Shown here: in pieces, positions 52,160 to 60,294 of the stretch
How positions within the stretch are numbered: the stretch's first letter is position 1
Layout: every line of letters begins with the position of its first letter
From: Xanthobacteraceae bacterium
GTDB taxonomy: Bacteria > Pseudomonadota > Alphaproteobacteria > Rhizobiales > Xanthobacteraceae
Direction of reading: 5' to 3'
DNA length: 64,000 nt
Assembly (NCBI GenBank): GCA_024508855.1
Contig: JANINJ010000042.1
Span: 248,001 to 312,000, forward strand
Program-made: the position numbers and the translations under genes
The notes under the pieces: generated by a model
The model's database searches: none
The model's input: the letters and a program-made list of their open reading frames with translations, nothing else
What the model was told of the DNA's origin: nothing

Positions 52160-53158
52160 ATGGGCAATCTCATCAAATCGCTGGGCGCGGTACGCTACCT
52201 GAATCAGGAAAAGATCGTCTTCCTGTTGACGGTCATGCTGTTCGCCGTGTTTTCGCTGATCCTTCCGAATTTTCTCGCGGCCAACAATATCCTGTCGCTA
52301 ATCCGGAGCGTTGCCGTTCTCGGCATTCTCGGTCTCGGCATGCTCATCGTGGTCCTCGGGCGCGGCATCGATCTCTCGCTGGTCGCCAACATGGCGATCT
52401 CGGTTGCCTGGAGTCTGCAACTGGTCAGCGGCGGCATGTCAGTCGCCTCCGCCATGACCGTCGGTCTGCTCTTCGCGCTTGGAATGAGCCTGATCACCGG
52501 CTTGCTGATTGCCTACGCGGAAATTCCCTCGCTGTTCGCAACGCTGGCGATGGCCACGTTCGTCTATGGCTTCGGCCGGGCGCACCTGATTACCGGCACG
52601 GACGTTGTTTACCTGCCGTCGGATATCGGCTGGATCATTCATCTCGGGCAGGGAACGTTGCTCGGCATTCCGACCCCGATCCTGGTTGCCGGCGCGGTTG
52701 CGCTGATCGCCTATCTGTTTCTTCGTTTCACGAAACCGGGCCGCTTCATCTACGCCATCGGCGACAATTTCGTCACCGCGCGAACCGGCGGCATGCCGGT
52801 GCGGCCGATGCTGGTGGTGCAGTATGTCATCGCCGGCGGCATTGCATTCATTGCCGGTATCGTCACGGCGACATCGGCGCAGGCGATGAACACGCGCGTC
52901 GTCAATTCCAACATGATCTATGACGTGATCCTCGTCGTGGTGCTGGGCGGTGTCGGTCTGAGCGGCGGCCGCGGCAATGTCCGCAACGTCATCGTCGGCA
53001 CCTTGCTGATCGGCGTGCTGATGAACGGCATGACGATCATGGACCTTCAGTACACCGTCCAGAACGTCGTCAAGAGCCTGATCCTTCTGGTCGCGATCGT
53101 GGCCGACAGCATTCTCAATCCGCGCGACGAGCAGACGGGACAGCAGGGCGACATTTAG
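52160..53158 (+). CDS. ABC transporter permease, ribose (RbsC) type
   Basis: A 332-residue permease with about ten membrane segments. PNFLAANNILSLIRSVAVLGILGLG and GRGIDLSLVANMAIS are the RbsC signatures, and LGGVGLSGGRGNVRNVIVG is the C-terminal motif. It lacks an ATPase directly behind it; the ATPase is five genes down at 57535. It is the first gene of the region 5 operon, and a second permease (fused to a propeller) lies at 54317, so the channel is probably a heterodimer. Confidence 0.92.
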   Translation: MGNLIKSLGAVRYLNQEKIVFLLTVMLFAVFSLILPNFLAANNILSLIRSVAVLGILGLGMLIVVLGRGIDLSLVANMAISVAWSLQLVSGGMSVASAMTVGLLFALGMSLITGLLIAYAEIPSLFATLAMATFVYGFGRAHLITGTDVVYLPSDIGWIIHLGQGTLLGIPTPILVAGAVALIAYLFLRFTKPGRFIYAIGDNFVTARTGGMPVRPMLVVQYVIAGGIAFIAGIVTATSAQAMNTRVVNSNMIYDVILVVVLGGVGLSGGRGNVRNVIVGTLLIGVLMNGMTIMDLQYTVQNVVKSLILLVAIVADSILNPRDEQTGQQGDI

Positions 53159-53205
53159 TTCGAGCAAATATTTTCAATCCAGGGTTTCAACAAGGAGGGA
53201 CGTCC

Positions 53206-54231
53206 GTGAAGAAATTGACTCAGTTAGCGGTGACCGCGGCGGCGCTTGCTGCTCTGACGGTCGGATCCGTGGCGACGCGGGCCGACGAATCGACCGATGC
53301 GTTCCGCGGGCCGGCATTGGCTTCGCTGAAGGGCAAGACCATCGCCTATCTGCCGATTTCGCTCGGTTTCGATCTGGCGCAGGCCTGGGGCGGCGTCGTC
53401 AAGACCGAGGCGCAACGCTACGGCATCAACTTCAAGGCGCAGGATCCGAACTGGGTGACCTCGGCGATGGCGCAGGGCATGACCTCGCTGATCGCCGAGC
53501 ATCCGGATGTCATCGTCACGCAGAATCCCGACGTGCAATCGCTGGCGCGCCTTCTCAAGCAGGCCAACGCTGCCGGCATCGCCGTGATCCAGATGAATAT
53601 GCAGGGTGCCGTGCAGACCGATGCCTATGTCGGTCCCGATTTCGTCGCACTGGGCGAGCAGGCCGCCAAGATGATGGTGGCGAAGTGCGGCAAGGACACG
53701 CAGACCTCGCACAAGGTGTCGCTGGTTGAGGGCGTGCCGACCGGTGGCGTCAGCTTCTATCAGATCGAGGGCATCAAGAAGGTGTTTGCGGAGAATCCCG
53801 AGATCAAGGTGGTGTCGAGCCAGGCGGCCGACTGGGACGCCAGCAAGGCGCGCGCGATCACCGAGACCGTGATTCAGCAGAACCCCGATCTGTGCGGCGT
53901 CATCGACGTCTGGGATGGTCAAGCTGTCGGCACCGGCGCCGCGATCAAGCAAGCCGGAAAGCAGGGTCAGGTTTACTTCGTCACCTCCGGCGGCGGCGCG
54001 CAGGCATCCTGCGACCGTCTCGCCGACGGCACCTTCTCGACTTTCATTAATTACGATGCGCCGGGCATGGGCCGCGACGCCTGGACCGCGATCATGACCT
54101 ATCTGCAGAACAAGCAGAAGGCCGGCGCTATCAAGACCCAGATCTATTCGCCGTTACGGGTCATGACCAAGGCCGATGTCAAAGCCGGCACCTGCTGGGA
54201 TCCCGAGCAGTACGCCAAGCTGCTGCGTTGA
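53206..54231 (+). CDS. ABC transporter substrate-binding protein, ribose (RbsB) type
   Basis: A 341-residue periplasmic protein. A Sec signal (KKLTQLAVTAAALAALTVGS, cleavage near ATRA) is followed by GKTIAYLPISLGFDLAQAWGG and VIDVWDGQAVGTGAAIKQAG of the Peripla_BP_4 family. The start is GTG 53206, with a perfect AAGGAGGG upstream. Ligands of this family are usually sugars or polyols, but the operon also carries an alcohol and an aldehyde dehydrogenase. A stem-loop follows the stop. Confidence 0.9.
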   Translation: MKKLTQLAVTAAALAALTVGSVATRADESTDAFRGPALASLKGKTIAYLPISLGFDLAQAWGGVVKTEAQRYGINFKAQDPNWVTSAMAQGMTSLIAEHPDVIVTQNPDVQSLARLLKQANAAGIAVIQMNMQGAVQTDAYVGPDFVALGEQAAKMMVAKCGKDTQTSHKVSLVEGVPTGGVSFYQIEGIKKVFAENPEIKVVSSQAADWDASKARAITETVIQQNPDLCGVIDVWDGQAVGTGAAIKQAGKQGQVYFVTSGGGAQASCDRLADGTFSTFINYDAPGMGRDAWTAIMTYLQNKQKAGAIKTQIYSPLRVMTKADVKAGTCWDPEQYAKLLR

Positions 54232-54237
54232 CGCTTC

Positions 54238-54269
54238 GAGCGTGACCGCGATCCGTCGCGGTCACGCTC
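54238..54269 (+). terminator. Stem-loop after the ribose-type binding-protein gene
   Basis: GAGCGTGACCGCGA (54238-54251) and TCGCGGTCACGCTC (54256-54269) form a perfect 14-bp stem with a 4-nt loop, 7 nt behind the stop. TTCTCTGATTTT follows, so this one has some U-tract and could terminate partially before the fusion gene. Confidence 0.65.
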
Positions 54270-54316
54270 TTCTCTGATTTTCCCGCCGGCGAACCACGCC
54301 GCATACGAGGCTTCCC

Positions 54317-56443
54317 TTGGCGACGACGAGCACCCTTGCAAAGCTGCGATATCGCTTTGTTCCCGATCATGTGATTGGCGAATTGCTGTCCAAGAAGTGG
54401 ATCGACAACGCGATCCCGTTCCTGGTGCTGCTCTGCGTTGTCGGCCTGTTCGGAACGCTGATTCCGAATTTCTTCTCGGCGTCCAATCTCGCCATCCAGG
54501 CGCGCGAGCTGGGCGAGTTCGGTCTGGTCTGCATGGCGATGATGATCGTCATCGTGGTCGGCGGCCTCGACCTCAGCGTCGGTTCGAATTTCGCGCTCGG
54601 CAATTTCATGACGCTGGCGCTGCTTAATCTTGGCGGCTGGCCGGTATGGCTCGCAATCCCGGCAGTGGTGCTGATCTGCGGCGGCGTCGGTTTCATCAAT
54701 GGTTTCCTGATCGGCTATCTCCGCCTGCGCGCCTTTCTCACCACGCTGGTGACGCTGATTATCGTGCGCGCCGTCGTCGACATGCTGCTGCTCAAATACT
54801 CCAAGGCGATGTCGGTGAGTTTCTACGACTCCAGCGTCTGGGACATGATCGGGCTTGGCGGCGTCGGCGGCGTGCCGTCCAGCTTCATCATCCTGATCGT
54901 GGTGGCTCTGATCGGTCACATCCTGTTGACGCGCAGCCGGCCTGGCTGGCGCGCCATGGCGATCGGCGGCTCGCGTCGCTCCGCACATAACATCGGCCTG
55001 TCGGTGCGCGGTACCGTCTGCGCAGCCTATACGATTTCCGGTATGCTCTGCGGTCTGGCAGGCGTTCTTTATGCCGCGCGGCTCGGCGGTGCTGGCACCG
55101 ATACCGGTATGGGTCTCGAGATTTCGGCGCTTACCGCGGCGGTGCTGGGCGGCAACAGCTTGGGCGGCGGCCGCGGCTCAGTGGTCAAGGCGCTGATTGG
55201 CGCGGTGATCGTTCAATTGATGACCAACGGGGTACTGCGGCTCGGCATGAACAGCGGCTCGGGGCCGATGGTGCTGGGCCTCACGTTGCTGCTGGCGGTG
55301 TTCATCGACGTGCGCTGGCTCAAGAACCGCGACAAGCTGCTGTCGAAGGTCTACGTCTCCCCGACGCTTGTCGAATTGCCGACGCCGCGTCCGACCGATG
55401 CGGAGAAGGGCGGGCCGCTGGCGCTGAACGACCGGCTGAAGGAAGTCGAGATCATCGGCCTCGACGAGGTGGAATCGCCCGAGGACGTGATTCTCGACGA
55501 GAATGATTATCTCTATTGCGGCACCCGCCACGGCGACATCGTGCGCTTCTCGCCGCCGCACTACAAGGAATGGGAAGTCTATGCCCACATCGGCGGATCG
55601 CCGCTCGGCATGGCGTTCGACAAGGTCGGCGACCTTCTGGTGTGCGTTGGCGGGATGGGACTCTACAAGATCGACCGCGACCGCAATGTCATCAAGGTAA
55701 CGGACGAAACCAACCGCTCGCCGTTCTCGGTGGTGGACGATTCCCGGCTGCGACTTGCCGACGACCTCGACATTGCGCCCGACGGCAAGGTTTATTTCAG
55801 CGAAGCGACGATCCGCTACGAGATGCACGACTGGCCGGTGGACGCGCTGGAGAGTCGTGGCAACGGCCGCATCATCTGCTACGACCCCAACACCGGCAAA
55901 ACCCACACCGCCGTGCGCAAGCTGGTGTTCCCGAATGGCGTGTGTCTGTCGCATGACGGGCAGGCGATCCTGTTCGCGGAAAGCTGGGGTTGCCGCATTA
56001 ACCGCTACTGGATCGCCGGGCCGAAGGCCGGAACAGTGGAGCGGATGCTCGACCAGTTGCCGGGCTATCCCGACAACATCAACCGCGCCTCCGACGGCAC
56101 CTATTGGGCGGCGATCATGGGCATGCGCTCGCCGGCGCTGGACGTCGCGCTGCGAATGCCGGGCTTCCGCCGCCGCATGGCGCGGCGCATCGCGCCCGAT
56201 CAGTGGCTCTATCCGAACCTCAACATCGGTTGCGTCATCCGCTTCAACGACAAGGGCGAGATCGTCGAATCGATGTGGGACAAGGGCGCAAGCAATCACC
56301 CGATGATCACCTCGATGCGCGAGCACAAGGGCTGGCTCTACCTCGGCGGCATCACCAATAACCGCATCGGCCGCGTCAAGCTCGGCGACTGGGCCGACAA
56401 GACCTGGAGCGGATATCAGAGCTATTGGGGACAGGTCCGATGA
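54317..56443 (+). CDS. ABC permease (RbsC type) fused to SMP-30/strictosidine-synthase-like beta-propeller
   Basis: A 708-residue protein in two parts. Residues 1 to about 335 are a complete RbsC-type permease: NFFSASNLAIQARELGEFGL, GGLDLSVGSNFALGNFM and LGGNSLGGGRGSVVKALIG. A linker (about 336-375) leads to a six-bladed-propeller domain. It has SPED (E389), FPNG (N540) and GYPDN (D586, N587), which are the positions that bind the metal in SMP-30/gluconolactonase and strictosidine-synthase-like proteins. The start is a TTG at 54317 with GAGG upstream. RbsC termini are cytoplasmic, so the propeller probably sits inside the cell next to the ATPase. The frame is continuous with no sign of frameshift, so the fusion is real in this sequence. 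Confidence 0.9.
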   Translation: MATTSTLAKLRYRFVPDHVIGELLSKKWIDNAIPFLVLLCVVGLFGTLIPNFFSASNLAIQARELGEFGLVCMAMMIVIVVGGLDLSVGSNFALGNFMTLALLNLGGWPVWLAIPAVVLICGGVGFINGFLIGYLRLRAFLTTLVTLIIVRAVVDMLLLKYSKAMSVSFYDSSVWDMIGLGGVGGVPSSFIILIVVALIGHILLTRSRPGWRAMAIGGSRRSAHNIGLSVRGTVCAAYTISGMLCGLAGVLYAARLGGAGTDTGMGLEISALTAAVLGGNSLGGGRGSVVKALIGAVIVQLMTNGVLRLGMNSGSGPMVLGLTLLLAVFIDVRWLKNRDKLLSKVYVSPTLVELPTPRPTDAEKGGPLALNDRLKEVEIIGLDEVESPEDVILDENDYLYCGTRHGDIVRFSPPHYKEWEVYAHIGGSPLGMAFDKVGDLLVCVGGMGLYKIDRDRNVIKVTDETNRSPFSVVDDSRLRLADDLDIAPDGKVYFSEATIRYEMHDWPVDALESRGNGRIICYDPNTGKTHTAVRKLVFPNGVCLSHDGQAILFAESWGCRINRYWIAGPKAGTVERMLDQLPGYPDNINRASDGTYWAAIMGMRSPALDVALRMPGFRRRMARRIAPDQWLYPNLNIGCVIRFNDKGEIVESMWDKGASNHPMITSMREHKGWLYLGGITNNRIGRVKLGDWADKTWSGYQSYWGQVR

Positions 56444-57522
56444 ACGCGATCGGTGGCTGGCTCGAACGGTTCCTGGGGCGCGGCTCGGCGTCGGTGACGG
56501 TGCCGCCGCTGGACGGGGCGCTGAAGCCGAACAGCATCCTCGAAGAGGCTCCAACGGGTATCGCCGTCGCGCAGCCGGATAATCTTGCACTGCTCGATGG
56601 CAAGCCGATCTGGTCCAGCGGCGCGCAGATATTGCGCGCGGGGAGCAATGGTGAGCCGGTGCCGCTCCTGACCGCACCGAGCGCGGTAACGGCGCTGGCG
56701 TGCTCGACCGCAGGTTTGCTGGCCGTGGCATGTCAATCACACGGCATCCTCGTGTTTGATCGCAACGGAAAGGAAGCGCCCGTCAACTGGCGCGACGGCA
56801 GGGCCTATTCCTGCGTCACCGCGCTGGCTTTCGCGAATGACGATATGTTGCTGGTCTGCGTGGGGTCGTCGGATAATCCTCTGGCGGCCTGGCAACGCGA
56901 TCTGCTGGACCAGCGTCACTCCGGAATTCTCTGGCGCATCGACCTCAAGCGAGGCGACGCGACGAAGGTGGCCTCGAAACTGGCATTTCCCAACGGCGTC
57001 TTCGCTGCACCGGACGGCAGCTACGTGGTCAGCGAAAGCTGGGCCAAGCGGCTGATCCGGATCGGTAGCAACGGCAATGTTCTCGGCCAACTGATCGAGG
57101 ACCTTCCGGGTTATCCCGCCCGGGTTGCGCGCTCCAGCCGCGGCGGCTATTGGCTCAGCATCTTCGCGCCGCGAAGTCCCTTGATCGAATTTGTTCTGCG
57201 CGAGGACAAGTATCGGCGGGCGATGATGGCCGAAGTGGCGCCGCAATACTGGATCGCGCCGGCGCTGCAGAGCGGGGTCTCGTTTCATGAGCCCATGCAG
57301 GGCGGCGCGCTGAAGCAGATGGGCATTCTCAAGCCTTGGGCGCCGACGCTTTCCTATGGCCTCGTCGTCGAACTCAACGAGAATTTCGTTCCGATCCGCA
57401 GCATGCACAGCCGGGCCGGCGGCCGCCGCCACGGCATCACGTCGGCGGTCGAGCATGATGGAAAACTGTGGCTGACGAGCAAGGGCGGTGACGAGGTCGT
57501 CCTGCTGAACATCCAAACGTAA
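56440..57522 (+). CDS. SMP-30/strictosidine-synthase-like propeller, probably non-catalytic
   Basis: A 360-residue soluble protein related to the propeller half of its neighbour: LAFPNGVFAAPDGSYVVSESWAKRLIRI and DLPGYPARVARSSRGGYWLS match the same blades. Of the metal-site residues only the Asn of FPNG (N185) is kept; the PED Glu has become APTG, and the DN pair is A227-R228. No signal peptide is visible. Its ATG overlaps the fusion stop (ATGA), so both are translated together. It may bind the first propeller or a ligand instead of catalysing a reaction. Confidence 0.85.
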   Translation: MNAIGGWLERFLGRGSASVTVPPLDGALKPNSILEEAPTGIAVAQPDNLALLDGKPIWSSGAQILRAGSNGEPVPLLTAPSAVTALACSTAGLLAVACQSHGILVFDRNGKEAPVNWRDGRAYSCVTALAFANDDMLLVCVGSSDNPLAAWQRDLLDQRHSGILWRIDLKRGDATKVASKLAFPNGVFAAPDGSYVVSESWAKRLIRIGSNGNVLGQLIEDLPGYPARVARSSRGGYWLSIFAPRSPLIEFVLREDKYRRAMMAEVAPQYWIAPALQSGVSFHEPMQGGALKQMGILKPWAPTLSYGLVVELNENFVPIRSMHSRAGGRRHGITSAVEHDGKLWLTSKGGDEVVLLNIQT

Positions 57523-57534
57523 TCGGATTGAACG

Positions 57535-59034
57535 ATGCAACCGATCGTCGAGTTGAAGAACGTCACCAAGGAGTTCTATGGCGTCCCCGCGCTGCGCGAC
57601 GTCAGCTTCGACTTGGCTCCCGGCGAAGTTCACGCGCTGCTTGGTGAGAACGGCGCCGGAAAATCGACGTTGACCAAGATCATGGCTGGTGTCCACGAAG
57701 TGACGACCGGCGAGCTTCTGGTCGACGGCAAGGTCGAATCCTTCAAGACGCCGGCCGAGGCTCTGCAAAAGGGCATCGCGATGGTGTTTCAGGAAACCAG
57801 CCTGGTACCCTCGCTCACGGTGGCGCAGAACCTCTATCTCGGCAACGAGAAGTTCCTGAACCGGCTGCGCGGAATCTATATCTCGGCACAGCAGTTCCTG
57901 CAGTCGCTGAACTTCGGCGTCGATCCGACGATGTTCGTGTCGCAGCTCGGTGCGGCGCAAAAGCAGATGGTGGAAATCGCGCGGGCGGTTCACCACAAGG
58001 CGAAAGTCATCATCTTCGACGAACCGACGGCGACGCTGACGCCCGAGGAAAAGCACCACTTCTTCTCGCTGATCCGGCGCCTGAAAAGCGATGGCGTGTC
58101 GATCATTTTCATTTCGCATGCGCTGGAGGAAGCGCTCGCGATTTCCGATCGCATCACGATCCTGCGCGACGGGCAGCATGTAATTACCGACGACGTGAAG
58201 AAGTTCGATCGCGACAAGATCATCAATGCGATGGTCGGACGAACGCTTTCCGGCGAACTCTATGGCAAGGCCGGCGACAAGCGCGCGCCGCGTCCCTACG
58301 GCCAGAAGATTCTCAGCGTCCAGAACCTTTCGATGGGAAAGATGGTGCGCAACACCTCGTTTTCCATCTACAGCGGGCAGATCACCGGCATTTTCGGCCT
58401 GATCGGATCGGGGCGGACGGAAACCGCAAAGATCATCTCGGGCGTGGTCAAGCGCGATTTCTTCCACGGCGGCGAAGTCAAACTCGAAGGGCGCTCGGTT
58501 CGCTATCGCGTGCCGCGCAAGGCGGTGAAGGATGGCATCGTCTATGTGACGGAAGACCGCAAGCTCGAGGGTTTCTTCGAAACCAAGTCGATCGCGGAAA
58601 ACATCTACCTCAATCTTCTGGCCGCGGACCTCAACAAGGGCCTCACCGTCAGCTATTCCGAGATGATGGAGCTTGCGCGCCACTGGACCGAAAAACTCAA
58701 TGTCCGCGCGATCAACAATTCGGCGCGGGTCGTCGAACTTTCCGGCGGAAATCAGCAGAAGGTGGTGATCGCGCGTTCGCTGGTGCAGCGGCCGAAGCTG
58801 ATCATTTTCGACGAACCGACGCGCGGCGTCGATGTCGGCGCGATCGCGGAACTGCATCACGTCATCAATCAGCTTGCCGATTCCGGTCTCGCGGTAGTCG
58901 TCATCTCCTCGTACCTGCCGGAAGTCCTCAATCTCGCCGATCGGATTCTGGTCTCGCGCCAGGGCAGGGTAGTCGAGGAATTTTCGATGGAAGACGCGAC
59001 CGAAGAAAAGATCATGTACGCCGCGGTTCACTAG
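57535..59034 (+). CDS. Ribose-type ABC transporter ATP-binding protein with two nucleotide domains
   Basis: A 499-residue RbsA/XylG-type ATPase. N-terminal half: Walker A GENGAGKST near 37, signature QLGAAQKQMVEIARA and Walker B IIFDEPTATLT. C-terminal half: degenerate Walker A GLIGSGRTE, YVTEDRKLEGFF, signature ELSGGNQQKVVIARSL and Walker B IIFDEPTRGVDVG. This one chain provides both ATPase sites for the two permeases of the operon. The start is 12 nt after the second propeller gene. Confidence 0.93.
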   Translation: MQPIVELKNVTKEFYGVPALRDVSFDLAPGEVHALLGENGAGKSTLTKIMAGVHEVTTGELLVDGKVESFKTPAEALQKGIAMVFQETSLVPSLTVAQNLYLGNEKFLNRLRGIYISAQQFLQSLNFGVDPTMFVSQLGAAQKQMVEIARAVHHKAKVIIFDEPTATLTPEEKHHFFSLIRRLKSDGVSIIFISHALEEALAISDRITILRDGQHVITDDVKKFDRDKIINAMVGRTLSGELYGKAGDKRAPRPYGQKILSVQNLSMGKMVRNTSFSIYSGQITGIFGLIGSGRTETAKIISGVVKRDFFHGGEVKLEGRSVRYRVPRKAVKDGIVYVTEDRKLEGFFETKSIAENIYLNLLAADLNKGLTVSYSEMMELARHWTEKLNVRAINNSARVVELSGGNQQKVVIARSLVQRPKLIIFDEPTRGVDVGAIAELHHVINQLADSGLAVVVISSYLPEVLNLADRILVSRQGRVVEEFSMEDATEEKIMYAAVH

Positions 59035-59130
59035 CCGCGCTAACGACGCTCGCGCGATTGGGCTTGGAAAAATCTAACGCGGTTGCCGCTCGAGCGGCCG
59101 CGGCTGCATGGATGCGACAGGGAGTTGTGA

Positions 59131-60258
59131 ATGAAAATCAGGGCCGCCGTTCTTGAAGAAATGGGTCTGGAAGCGCCCTATGCCCGTTCACGCCCTCTCA
59201 AGGTGCAGGACGTCGACCTCGACGGTCCCGGACCGGGCGAGGTTTTGATCAGGATCGCGGCGGCGGGTCTCTGTCATTCCGACCTGTCCGTGATCAATGG
59301 CGATCGGCCCCGGCCATTGCCGATGGTGTTGGGGCACGAAGCGTCCGGCGTCGTCGAAGAAGTGGGCCCCGGCGTCGACGATCTGGTGCGCGGCGATCAT
59401 GTGGTGTGCGTTTTCGTGCCGAGCTGCGGGCATTGCGACCCATGTTCGCAGGGGCGCCCCGCGCTGTGCGAGCCGGGTGCGGAACACAACGGCAAGGGCG
59501 ATCTGCTCACCGGTGAATTCCGCCTGCATCGCGCGGGTAATCGCGTGCATCATCACTGCGGCATCTCGTGCTTTGCCGAATATGCGACCGTATCCCGGCG
59601 TTCGCTGGTGAAGGTGCAGAAGGATGTTCCATTGCACATCGCGGCGTTGATGGGGTGTGCGGTGCTCACAGGCGCGGGTGCGGTGTTCAACGGCGGCGAT
59701 GTCGAGCCCGGCGGGAAGGCGGCGATCGTCGGTCTCGGCGGCGTCGGCCTTGCGGCCATTCTCGGCGCGGCGGCAAACGGTGCGGAGACGATCATTGCGG
59801 TCGACCAACTCGACCGGAAGCTGGAAATGGCCCGCGAACTCGGTGCCACCCACACCTTCAATGCAGCCGATCCGGATGTCGTCGGCAAGGTGAAAGAAGC
59901 CACGAAAGGCGGCGTCGATGCCGCGCTCGAGTTTGCCGGCTCGGTGAAGGCGCTCGAGTTCAGCTATGCCATCACACGCCGGGGTGGAACGACGGTGACG
60001 GCAGGATTGCCGAATCCGAAAGCGATGCTGACATTGCCGGCCGTCTCGCTGGTTGCCGAAGAGCGCACGTTGAAAGGCAGCTATCTCGGTTCCGGCGTGC
60101 CGTCGCGGGACATTCCGCGCTTTCTCGGATTGTTCAATCGCGGAAAGATGCCGGTCGACAAACTGCTGACCCATCGTATTTCCCTCGACGAGATCAACGA
60201 GGGGTTCGATCGTCTGGCCGACGGCAGCGCGATCCGCCAGGTGGTCGAATTCCAGTAA
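59131..60258 (+). CDS. Zinc-dependent alcohol dehydrogenase (class III-like)
   Basis: A 375-residue medium-chain dehydrogenase. Catalytic zinc ligands are C48 (GLCHSD) and H69 (LGHEASG), with a third Cys near 176. Structural zinc ligands are C99, C102, C105 and C113. GLGGVGLAAILGA binds NAD. GEFRLHRAGNRVHHHCGISCFAEYA is the substrate loop of the class III/aryl-alcohol branch. It lies 96 nt after the ATPase gene and 36 nt before an aldehyde dehydrogenase, so the pair would take an alcohol to an acid. Confidence 0.91.
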   Translation: MKIRAAVLEEMGLEAPYARSRPLKVQDVDLDGPGPGEVLIRIAAAGLCHSDLSVINGDRPRPLPMVLGHEASGVVEEVGPGVDDLVRGDHVVCVFVPSCGHCDPCSQGRPALCEPGAEHNGKGDLLTGEFRLHRAGNRVHHHCGISCFAEYATVSRRSLVKVQKDVPLHIAALMGCAVLTGAGAVFNGGDVEPGGKAAIVGLGGVGLAAILGAAANGAETIIAVDQLDRKLEMARELGATHTFNAADPDVVGKVKEATKGGVDAALEFAGSVKALEFSYAITRRGGTTVTAGLPNPKAMLTLPAVSLVAEERTLKGSYLGSGVPSRDIPRFLGLFNRGKMPVDKLLTHRISLDEINEGFDRLADGSAIRQVVEFQ

Positions 60259-60294
60259 GCTGAGTCATCAACAACAAGACCGGAGGAAAGCTCC

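Noticed and set aside
56737-59031. Minus-strand open frame of 764 codons opposite the second propeller and the ATPase
   Set aside because: The plus strand has textbook Walker and signature motifs; the opposite frame is rich in Arg, His and Asp as expected for a shadow.
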